This document shows positions 37,235 to 43,927 of a stretch of DNA of 64,000 bases, piece by piece. Position 1 is the stretch's first letter. Every line of letters starts with the position of its first letter. The notes beneath the pieces are model-generated. The model saw only the letters and a program-made list of their open reading frames with translations, searched no databases and was not told the DNA's origin. The DNA comes from an uncultured Bacteroidota bacterium (GTDB lineage: Bacteria > Bacteroidota > Bacteroidia > Chitinophagales > Chitinophagaceae): contig CAIJXT010000031.1 of the NCBI GenBank assembly GCA_903824665.1, positions 1-64,000 on the forward strand, written 5' to 3'. The position numbers were made by a program, and so were the translations under genes.

Positions 37235-38694
37235 AGTCGCCCCTCAAAAAGTCGTTTTTAATTTTTCGGACAATAGATTCCTGTAAACAATTATAATGAG
37301 GTTATAAATGAGTTGCCAACTGCGATGTGCCTCTGTGCGCCAGAGGCGCATCGCTCGTTTAAAATTCATAGCAGCCGCAGCAAGTATGACATTGATCTGA
37401 TCCCCTAAAATTCCCTTCAGGTAATTACGGCATAATCGATAGTCGCTTTTCAAATGTCCAATCACAGGCTCGATGGCCGCACGTCTGCTGTGCTTTTTGC
37501 GCTTTAATTTGGTGATGTTTTTGTTCGGTTTGGGTACATGTATTGTTGAGGATTTGTATTGGGCTATTCCTTTGTAGCCACGGTCGACAAACACTTCTGT
37601 AGCTTCTTTGCCGATCAGTCGCTGGTATTGCTCGAGTACTTCAGGCAGGGTTTTAGAGTCATGCAATGTCTCCGTAAAGTTAAGCGCTCCCATTATTATA
37701 CCTGTTTGCTGACAAACCAGGAAAGATGCTTTACTTCCGAATTCAAACTTTTTATGTTCTTTACCCTTCGTGAAGCATTTTACGTTCGGTTCATGCAGAC
37801 TGTAGATCTTATCACTATCTCCACGCTGTTGAGAAAGCACCCGCTGATATAGTTTTAATGCTGGTAAATAAAATCCAAGTCTGTCTAACGATAATTTTCG
37901 CGCCAGCTCTCTTACCAGCCTGCCTGCGATCGTCTTAATACTCCTCGATGCCCTGCGCGCCTGCTTTGCGCCAGACTTCGTATTCTTAAATCGTTGCTGA
38001 TGACCTAGCTTTTTAAAAGTTCGAGTGTAGGATTGACGAAGGTCAATGCATTCTTCTTGTGCAATCTTCCAACACTTTCTAATGATCTTTTTATATTGTT
38101 TGTCATCCGTTGGATAGGTGACATTTTTCTCCTGAACAGTCGTATCAACGCTAACCACCACGCCTCCCGAATTATCATCCCGGTCATTAACGCGGATGCT
38201 CTCTTTGAGAATAAGTTCCATGCCTGCTTCTCCTATTCGCTGCCGAAAAGCAACCAACTCCGTTGCCACACACGGGAGGCCTGCCTGAAACTGGTGCTCT
38301 CCTCCAAAGTATTGATAGTATAAATTCTCAGACCATTGTTCCACAAGGTTCTCGTCACTCAGATTACGCACCTGTTTTAGTATGAGTAACGACACCATCA
38401 ACCGGATTGGTTTTGCCGGCTTGCCCATCTTTTCGCTATAATGGACTTTGAACGCGTCTTCAAAAAGAGACCATTTGATCTTGTTTGCTAAAATGTACAG
38501 TGGATGTTTTTGATCGAGCTGATCAGCAAGACCTGTGAACATACCAAGCTGTAGGTTCGGCTTTTTTGATGCAGATAACATACTACAAATTGCAAGCTTT
38601 TTGTCGCTTTTGCAAGGATTATGCAACTTTATTACCCACTTTCAACACCATAACCCAATACTATAAAGCTTTACAGACTTTTTGAGGGTCGACT
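37235..38694 (-). mobile_element. IS5-type insertion sequence, 1460 bp
   Basis: Terminal inverted repeats of 19 bp with one mismatch: AGTCGCCCCTCAAAAAGTC at the left, and the complement of AGTCGACCCTCAAAAAGTC at the right. It carries one intact transposase gene and a 4-bp target duplication, and is inserted in the patatin-TIR gene. Confidence 0.9.
37244..38581 (-). CDS. IS5-family DDE transposase
   Basis: The 445 residues include the N-terminal helical domain with LILKQVRNLSDENLVEQW and YYQYFGGEHQFQ, typical of IS5-like elements, then the DDE catalytic core: VVVSVDTTV (first Asp), EVFVDRGYKG (second Asp) and a final Glu in RRAAIEPVIGHLK. The ATG at 38581 was chosen; the frame is open for 15 more codons upstream with less family-like sequence. 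It fills nearly the whole element and looks functional. IS1182-type assignment is a close alternative. Confidence 0.9.
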   Translation of the reverse strand: MLSASKKPNLQLGMFTGLADQLDQKHPLYILANKIKWSLFEDAFKVHYSEKMGKPAKPIRLMVSLLILKQVRNLSDENLVEQWSENLYYQYFGGEHQFQAGLPCVATELVAFRQRIGEAGMELILKESIRVNDRDDNSGGVVVSVDTTVQEKNVTYPTDDKQYKKIIRKCWKIAQEECIDLRQSYTRTFKKLGHQQRFKNTKSGAKQARRASRSIKTIAGRLVRELARKLSLDRLGFYLPALKLYQRVLSQQRGDSDKIYSLHEPNVKCFTKGKEHKKFEFGSKASFLVCQQTGIIMGALNFTETLHDSKTLPEVLEQYQRLIGKEATEVFVDRGYKGIAQYKSSTIHVPKPNKNITKLKRKKHSRRAAIEPVIGHLKSDYRLCRNYLKGILGDQINVILAAAAMNFKRAMRLWRTEAHRSWQLIYNLIIIVYRNLLSEKLKTTF

Positions 38695-39026
38695 AATTAA
38701 CAGCGGAGAAGAATGGACGAAAGAAATTGAGAGAGCACTTGTGTCTACGAAAGTCGCCGTTTTTTTGGCGACCGCCGATTTCTTCGCGTCTGAATTTATA
38801 CAAGATAAGGAAATGAGCTACTTCCTCGAAGTAAGCAAAAGAGAAAATGTAAAAATACTTTGGGTGGCGATAAGCAGCTACCCTTACGATCTCACCCCGT
38901 TGAATGAATTGCAATGCGCCAATGATCCATCTAAGCCTCTTGATGCGCTCTCGGAGGCAGACCAAAACAAGGAAATGACTAATATCTGTAAAAAAATCGT
39001 TACCCTAATGAAATAACGTTAAACCC

Positions 39027-40007
39027 TCAAAACACGCCTTGCTTTAAATCGACCTCCTTCATTCTTGCTCTTAAAATTGCATAAGTCAGTTTGGAAAATG
39101 GATTGTTTCCTGAATCTTTTAATGCTTCAATTTCGCCCATACCATCGGGCGCAAGAATGCCGTACCCTCCGTAATAGATTGGTTTGGCTGTAATAATTGC
39201 ATCATAATCAGACTTGCGTGCCATGATCCAATACCCTGGATTAAGACAGCTTACATAATTGGTGGTCAATCCTCCACCTAACTCCTCTTTTGCGGCTTGT
39301 GAAAACCCTACTTTAACGGACTGGCTTTGAAATAATACCTCGGGCCGCTGATCAAAGAGATTATCAAGCATACCACTGACACATTGAACCGCACTTTCGG
39401 TAATACCCGGAAATCCGATTAACGAAAACAAATCTTTCGCGGCGTCAGTTTTGGCAAAGGAAAATACTTTCTGCCACCATTTCGGTTCCTCATGCTTCAC
39501 CACTTTAAATGATATCTGAGCTATGCCGCCAGGTATCGAAATAGGTTTATTTCCAAGCGCCTGATCTGTACTTTTTTTAAAGTCCTTTGCATCTGCTTTT
39601 TTACCTTTTATTTCATTATAAAGATCAAGTCCGCCATTAATACAGTAAAATAGCTTCTCTAGTGCACCTATTTTTTCTTCTTGTCCAATTTGTAATTGCA
39701 ATGTCGCCTTTGTATCCTTGTCAATGCTTTCACCACTGCCAATTTTGAAACTCTCAAAATCCACAAGCATATTTACGTCTGGAGTTCCCGCAGCCCCTTG
39801 TAGCTTTGGCACCACACTGCTTGTATTTATTACTCTTTGATCTCCATCTGATAACTGAAGTAAAATAAACTGATCCCCGTCGGGAGTTATGGTTCCCGAA
39901 CGTTCCAATCTATGATCTGCAACGCTGGGTTGGTCCATAACTTTAATTTGTTTCTCCCATTTAGCCTGATCAAAGTGGTCATTTGGATTTGATAAAAAGA
40001 TTGACAT
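39027..40007 (-). CDS. Unknown protein between the patatin-TIR and TIR-Grx genes
   Basis: A 326-residue protein that I do not recognise. It has no signal peptide or membrane helix. The N-terminal third is beta-rich (SGTITPDGDQFILLQLSDGD), the middle contains a Gly/Ile stretch (ISIPGGIAQISFKVVKHEE), and the C-terminal third ends in YYGGYGILAPDGMGEIEAL and a basic helix. It lies 88 bases downstream of the TIR-glutaredoxin gene on the same strand and is probably co-transcribed with it, so a partner, target or inhibitor role is possible. The operon opposite ends ten bases away. Confidence 0.6.
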   Translation of the reverse strand: MSIFLSNPNDHFDQAKWEKQIKVMDQPSVADHRLERSGTITPDGDQFILLQLSDGDQRVINTSSVVPKLQGAAGTPDVNMLVDFESFKIGSGESIDKDTKATLQLQIGQEEKIGALEKLFYCINGGLDLYNEIKGKKADAKDFKKSTDQALGNKPISIPGGIAQISFKVVKHEEPKWWQKVFSFAKTDAAKDLFSLIGFPGITESAVQCVSGMLDNLFDQRPEVLFQSQSVKVGFSQAAKEELGGGLTTNYVSCLNPGYWIMARKSDYDAIITAKPIYYGGYGILAPDGMGEIEALKDSGNNPFSKLTYAILRARMKEVDLKQGVF

Positions 40008-40095
40008 AGGTTAGCATTTGTGTAAATTATTGAAATAGTTATTTTGAGAATTAACTGCGCCCGAAAAACTGTGCAAATGTATGTAAAATCTGTAT

Positions 40096-41079
40096 TTATT
40101 TTCTTGGTGGACAAGTGAGTGTACCGGGCGGCTCAGGACTTAAGTTAGAAGGCACCCCAAACCCTTTTTGTCCTGGGAACGAATTTGGATACATGTTCTT
40201 AATGTCATTGTATGTATCCACGGACTTATATAAATCTGATGTTATCGTTTGATTTCTGGAAACTGTAATGCATTTCCCATTAACAGTCACCAAAGGCAAC
40301 ATGTTTTCTTCTAAAAAACGACCATTTTTCAACACGAAGTTTGCAGCTTCGACATTATCATCAATATTAATATAGTCAACCTTTACGCCCTTCCTTGAAT
40401 ACAAATCCTTTATTTGAGTTGTGCGGTGGCAAGCATCTCTACCATACACCTTAATTGTTGGCAGTTTCGGATGATATCGCGTTTCTAAAATTTGCGACTC
40501 AATGATAACCCCAGGACTCTTTCGAGCATTTTTAGAATCAATAATAAAATGTTGACCGGCAGTTTTCATCATAGCTCCTGCTTCTGAGGCAGATTGGCTC
40601 GGTTGACCAAATTCATTTAAGTATATGAAAACAACATACCCCTTAGATTCGAGACTCGATTTTACAGCATATGCTGCTTCCCGGTCAGCTTGCGTAAACG
40701 AAATGAATATTCTCTTTTCCTCGCTTTCTGCTCTCCATAAGTTGAAAAATGAGTTTTCGGCAGGTGATTTTTGAACCGCCGCTAATCCGCCCATATAGCC
40801 ATCCACAAATTCATTAACCCAACTTTCATTCGTATTTGCTACCGCCCGGTATTTTTCGTTCCAATTGGCAAGCGGAGCCAATATCCACCGGTCGTTACCG
40901 ATAGTAGCATTTGAACGCCAATTTTGAATGATGTCGATTTTGTGCTTGTCTAAATCTATAGCCAACTCTTGTAGTAACTTATTTGGATATGAGCTATTCT
41001 TATCAATAACTTTGAATGATAATACAGACAAAGCAAACAGTAGTAGCAAATATTTGCTAAAAAAAATTGACTGTTTCAT
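40096..41079 (-). CDS. Signal-anchored TIR-like / glutaredoxin-like fusion
   Basis: The 327 residues open with a signal or anchor segment (FFSKYLLLLFALSVLSF, 6-22). A helical stretch with several Trp follows; a TIR-like domain begins at 122 (KRIFISFTQADREAAYAVK), with E194 of GVIIESQIL as a possible catalytic Glu; and 208-285 is glutaredoxin-like (TIKVYGRDACHRTTQ, cis-Pro segment near P262, NGK). The redox motif is C217-H-R-T, monothiol type. TIRs are normally cytoplasmic, so a membrane or envelope TIR with a redox domain is unusual. It is divergent from the ThsB-like gene at 41362. Confidence 0.7.
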   Translation of the reverse strand: MKQSIFFSKYLLLLFALSVLSFKVIDKNSSYPNKLLQELAIDLDKHKIDIIQNWRSNATIGNDRWILAPLANWNEKYRAVANTNESWVNEFVDGYMGGLAAVQKSPAENSFFNLWRAESEEKRIFISFTQADREAAYAVKSSLESKGYVVFIYLNEFGQPSQSASEAGAMMKTAGQHFIIDSKNARKSPGVIIESQILETRYHPKLPTIKVYGRDACHRTTQIKDLYSRKGVKVDYINIDDNVEAANFVLKNGRFLEENMLPLVTVNGKCITVSRNQTITSDLYKSVDTYNDIKNMYPNSFPGQKGFGVPSNLSPEPPGTLTCPPRK

Positions 41080-41361
41080 ATTTTTGGAGCCAGTTTAAAA
41101 ATTCTCGCTTCAAATGTATCGACAATCTAAGATTAAAAAAACCGTATTTTTCACGTTTTTTTCCTCTTTAAAATAAAATATCTTTGCTTCTCTTTTTAAA
41201 GGTTTTTATTGCTGTACGAATTAAAAACTTAAAAAGAATTTGGTTGATGTGACAAGTGTATTGCTTCTAGATAAATTTAGGTAACCACCTTATTGAAAAA
41301 GACTCCATTCTGCCTGCTTCTTATATTCAAAACCTTTTTCGTGAGAATTAAATAATCAACA
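41080..41361. promoter_or_regulatory. Divergent promoter region with the shared 17-nt motif
   Basis: AAAAAACCGTATTTTTC at 41136-41152 is identical to the copy at 26785-26801. A -7 box TATCTTTG at 41179-41186 could serve the rightward ThsB-like gene. Confidence 0.5.
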
Positions 41362-41940
41362 ATGCCGACAACTAAACATAAAGTGTTTGTCAGTTTTCAT
41401 AATGGAGATAAAGCAATTGATCCGAAGTGTGGTCACTACTGGAAAGAACGTTTTGAATCTCTGTTTCATGATTATTATGAAACTCTTATCAGCATTTCTG
41501 TTCAAGAAGGGGACATTAAAGACGGTCTTTCAACTGAAACTACAAGGCAGAAAATTCGAGATGAATTCATTGCAGACGCCACGGTAACTGTTGTGTTGAT
41601 CGGACCTGAAACATGGAGGCGTAAGCATGTGGACTGGGAAATAAGTTCAAGTATAAAGGACACAAAGAAAAACCCAAGGTGTGGACTTCTCGGGTTACTT
41701 CTTCCAACATATCCAAACTATGATCCCATCAAAAGAACTTATCATCCCAAAACGATTCCCCCAAGACTGCAAAAGAACATAGAATGTGGCTTTGCTACTA
41801 TTCATGTTTGGAACGAAAACCCCATCATTGTTCAAGATTGGATACATCAAGCGTTTGAGCGTAGAGATAAAGTACTACCAGACAACTCTTATCCATTGTT
41901 CGGCAATAACCGACCGGCAAATCAAACTCAATGGCAATAG
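41362..41940 (+). CDS. ThsB-like TIR protein (DUF1863)
   Basis: A 192-residue protein closely matching Thoeris ThsB: KVFVSFHNGDK with the family's His at the first strand, KIRDEFIADATVTVVLIG (about 64-82), then WRRKHVDWEISSS with the catalytic Glu near 94, and LGLLLPTYPNY. ThsB detects phage and makes a cyclic ADP-ribose isomer that activates ThsA. No canonical ThsA (SIR2-SLOG) gene is in the window, so it may feed another effector of the island. It is transcribed alone and a terminator-like hairpin follows at 42043. Confidence 0.85.
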   Translation: MPTTKHKVFVSFHNGDKAIDPKCGHYWKERFESLFHDYYETLISISVQEGDIKDGLSTETTRQKIRDEFIADATVTVVLIGPETWRRKHVDWEISSSIKDTKKNPRCGLLGLLLPTYPNYDPIKRTYHPKTIPPRLQKNIECGFATIHVWNENPIIVQDWIHQAFERRDKVLPDNSYPLFGNNRPANQTQWQ

Positions 41941-42005
41941 TGCACATAATTGTATTCAAAAGCTAATTAAAATCAACAATCGCCTTCATATCCTCCATAA
42001 TAAAG

Positions 42006-42041
42006 TTCGAAAGTTGTCCCTTACAGCCCGCCAGAAAATGG
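42006..42041. repeat. att-like direct repeat (partner at 43704-43738)
   Basis: TTCGAAAGTTGTCCC followed by CAG and CAGAAAATGG closely matches TTCGAAAGTTGTTCC with CAG and CAGAAATGG at 43704-43738. Both resemble the tRNA-Ser T-loop end (TTCGAA ... GCAGAAAGGG). They flank the ArsR-SRPBCC-VOC cassette and may mark an island end. Confidence 0.45.
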
Positions 42042-42042
42042 G

Positions 42043-42069
42043 AACCCGCGCTCGTCGCGGGTTTTTTTA
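42043..42069 (+). terminator. Rho-independent terminator
   Basis: AACCCGCG pairs with CGCGGGTT around CTCGT, followed by seven T. It may have been the original chromosomal terminator of tRNA-Ser, displaced by the island. Confidence 0.75.
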
Positions 42070-42212
42070 TTAGAGCAGTCCCATTGGGTTTCAACAATTT
42101 TTCCTACATCTTTCATAACTACCACAAAACATCCTGACGTTACCTCGAAAAAAATGCAAAAAAAATTTGCGCAACTCAAAAGTTGCATATATATTTGCAA
42201 CCTGAGAGTTGC
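42066..42212 (+). promoter_or_regulatory. Promoter and twin operators of the ArsR-type gene
   Basis: A near-ideal Bacteroidota promoter: TTTG at 42166-42169, a 20-bp spacer, and TATATTTG at 42190-42197. Two palindromes of identical geometry, GCAACT-CAAA-AGTTGC (42171-42186) and GCAACC-TGAG-AGTTGC (42197-42212), lie in the spacer and over the start region, 26 bp centre to centre. This layout indicates autorepression by the regulator encoded just downstream. Confidence 0.75.
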
Positions 42213-42229
42213 ACAATTATTAGTCAAGT

Positions 42230-42550
42230 ATGAAACAAGATATTTTCCAGGCCATATCAGACCCAACACGCAGAGCTATATTAACGTTAATTGCTATCAA
42301 GGCATTGACGCCAAATGCAATGGCTGAAAAATTTGATATGACCCGCCAGGCAGTATCAAAACACATCAAAGTACTGAATGAATGTGAATTGATAAAGGCT
42401 GAGCAAATAGGCCGGGAGATCTATTATCACTTTAATGCAAAAAAAATGCAGGAGTTTGACCACTGGCTAGCTCAATTCAGGCAAAGTTGGGAAACTCAAT
42501 TCAATCAACTTGACGAACTATTATCAACAATTAAAGAACAGAAAAAATGA
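42230..42550 (+). CDS. ArsR-family (SRPBCC-linked) transcriptional regulator
   Basis: A 106-residue winged-helix protein: [16 protein letters not shown] (about 6-21), recognition helix [12 protein letters not shown] near 42-53, and a wing with GREIYYHFN. It lacks the metal-site ELCVCDL motif of the true arsenic sensors, as is usual for the SRPBCC-associated subgroup. The following gene overlaps its end (ATGA), so the two are translated together. Twin palindromes at the promoter are its likely operators. Confidence 0.9.
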   Translation: MKQDIFQAISDPTRRAILTLIAIKALTPNAMAEKFDMTRQAVSKHIKVLNECELIKAEQIGREIYYHFNAKKMQEFDHWLAQFRQSWETQFNQLDELLSTIKEQKK

Positions 42551-43044
42551 ACAACGATTTGTTATTTGATTTCAGTGTTGACAAAGCAGCGAAAACAGTA
42601 TTCATAACCAGAGAATTTAATGCCGGACAATCCTTGGTATGGGACGCTTTTACCAAACCAGAACTGCTGGACCAATGGGGAGCACCAGCACCTATGCGTG
42701 CCAAAACCAAGCACATGGATTTCAAAGTTGGTGGACGAAGATTTTATGCAATGATTAGCCCGGATGGACAGGAGCGTTGGGCGGTACAGGAATATACTTC
42801 CATTACCCCGAAAACCAATTTTAAGATGTACAATGCGTTTTCTGATAAAGATGAAAATCGTGAATTGCCAGGTTCCGAATGGGATTACACCTTTTCCGAG
42901 AAAAATGGCAGGACTAAAGTCAACATTACTATTTTTAATGAATCGTTTGAACGAATGGAGAGTTTATTGGAAGGCTTCAAGATGGGATTTACTATGACAT
43001 TAGCAAACCTGGAAAACCTACTGTTAACCTTGTCGGAACAATAA
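42547..43044 (+). CDS. SRPBCC (AHSA1-like) domain protein
   Basis: The 165 residues form one START/Bet v1-like domain of the AHSA1 type: [25 protein letters not shown] is the characteristic start (about 20-45), with [13 protein letters not shown] in the middle and a C-terminal helix ([20 protein letters not shown]) closing the cavity. Such proteins bind hydrophobic ligands and are nearly always paired with an ArsR-type regulator, as here. The ligand is unknown. It overlaps the regulator's stop and lies 40 bases before the VOC gene. Confidence 0.9.
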   Translation: MNNDLLFDFSVDKAAKTVFITREFNAGQSLVWDAFTKPELLDQWGAPAPMRAKTKHMDFKVGGRRFYAMISPDGQERWAVQEYTSITPKTNFKMYNAFSDKDENRELPGSEWDYTFSEKNGRTKVNITIFNESFERMESLLEGFKMGFTMTLANLENLLLTLSEQ

Positions 43045-43084
43045 CAAAAAGAAAATTTACATTCACATTTAAAAAAACAAATAT

Positions 43085-43513
43085 ATGAGAACAATTAACC
43101 CGTGGATTAACTTCAACGGAAACGCGGAAGAAGCATTCACTTTTTACAAATCAGTTTTTGGTGGCGAGTTCGCTAAGATCATTCGTTTCAAGGACCTGGC
43201 AAGCGCCGAATTTCCGGTACCAGAAAAAGAAGCCAACAAAATAATGACAATCGCTTTACCTCTGGGCAAACACAATATGTTGATTGCCAATGACATTCCT
43301 GAATTTATGGGACGGGTAAACGAGAACGAAAACAGGTCCAAAATAGTGCTAAACGCTGAAACCCGTGAAGAAGCGGAGAACATATTTAATGGATTATCTG
43401 CGGGCGGCGAAATTGAAGGGCCCATTGGCGACAGTCCATGGGGTACCTACGCCGGAATGCTTAGAGACAAATATGGTATTGAATGGATTGTGGAGTTTGA
43501 TCCAAATTATTAA
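43085..43513 (+). CDS. VOC-family protein (PhnB/glyoxalase-like)
   Basis: A 142-residue protein of the PhnB/3-demethylubiquinone-methyltransferase-like VOC group: INPWINFNGNAEEAFTFYKS at the start, a second beta-alpha unit, and WGTYAGMLRDKYGIEWIVEF at the end. VOC proteins bind metals and act as lyases, isomerases or resistance proteins; the reaction here cannot be named. It completes a three-gene cassette with the ArsR and SRPBCC genes, a pairing frequent in Bacteroidota. Confidence 0.88.
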   Translation: MRTINPWINFNGNAEEAFTFYKSVFGGEFAKIIRFKDLASAEFPVPEKEANKIMTIALPLGKHNMLIANDIPEFMGRVNENENRSKIVLNAETREEAENIFNGLSAGGEIEGPIGDSPWGTYAGMLRDKYGIEWIVEFDPNY

Positions 43514-43927
43514 GTGTAAATGTAGAAGCATAAAACACAACGAATTATTTAGTACCAAGTTTGACTCCACAACAATAAACCCACTATTTGCTTGTAAATA
43601 TTTGATTTAGAGTAGAAATTGGATTGTAGCAGTAAAACTATATTGTGACATTACTACTCATAGAGTGAATATTTGACATTTATTTCATACCCGAGCAAAT
43701 AACTTCGAAAGTTGTTCCTTTCAGTTTTGCAGAAATGGACAAACGTGCTAAAGCATTTGTTTGTCCATCTTCTTATGCCCATATATTATTTGCCTTTTAC
43801 GTCATCTTCACAGAAATTTCATTTATCCGGTCGGTTCTATTTGTGGTTTTCAGACTACCCCATTATCAGCAGTCACTTAAAGTCAACTTGATACCGCGGG
43901 AAGTTCTGTTACACCACCAGGTACGGG
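43514..43927. other. 414-bp gap holding an att-like repeat and a recombinase remnant
   Basis: No intact gene is seen. The first 190 bases are A+T-rich without a clear signal; then come the att-like repeat at 43704 and the decayed recombinase end. Confidence 0.6.
43733..43850 (-). pseudogene. Remnant of a serine recombinase 3' end
   Basis: Read leftward, the translation NRTDRINEI, then KANN and DGQTNALARLSISA, parallels FRTDRVNVI, LANN and KGQTDALACLSLSAE at the end of the island's recombinase, but with in-frame stops. The hairpin is kept: ATGGACAAAC pairs with GTTTGTCCAT at 43735-43768, against AGGGACAAAC with GTTTGTCCCT in the intact copy. This indicates an older island of the same family at this site. 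Confidence 0.75.

Larger units (their letters stand above)
36173..39016 (+). pseudogene. Patatin-TIR fusion split by an insertion sequence
   Basis: The patatin part has GGGVRC (12-17), nucleophile S41 in ACSMG (first Gly replaced by Ala), and LLVDAAV for the catalytic Asp with DAA instead of DGG. After residue 290 a TIR starts (SQVFVSYSRNDKKWL). The frame leaves the host gene at TWDDTLI and stops inside the IS at 37261. Removing the IS and one copy of the AATT duplication restores TLI-NSGEEWTKEIERAL in frame, giving about 459 residues with a normal TIR end at 39016. No other lesion is seen, so the insertion is recent. The ATG at 36173 was preferred over 36119. Confidence 0.85.

Noticed and set aside
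26096-41940. CBASS assignment because of the CapV-like patatin
   Set aside because: No CD-NTase/cyclic-nucleotide synthase gene is present in the island.
26096-41940. Canonical Thoeris system
   Set aside because: ThsB-like TIRs are present, but no ThsA with an intact SIR2 fused to SLOG; SIR2-like and SLOG parts are on separate, altered genes.
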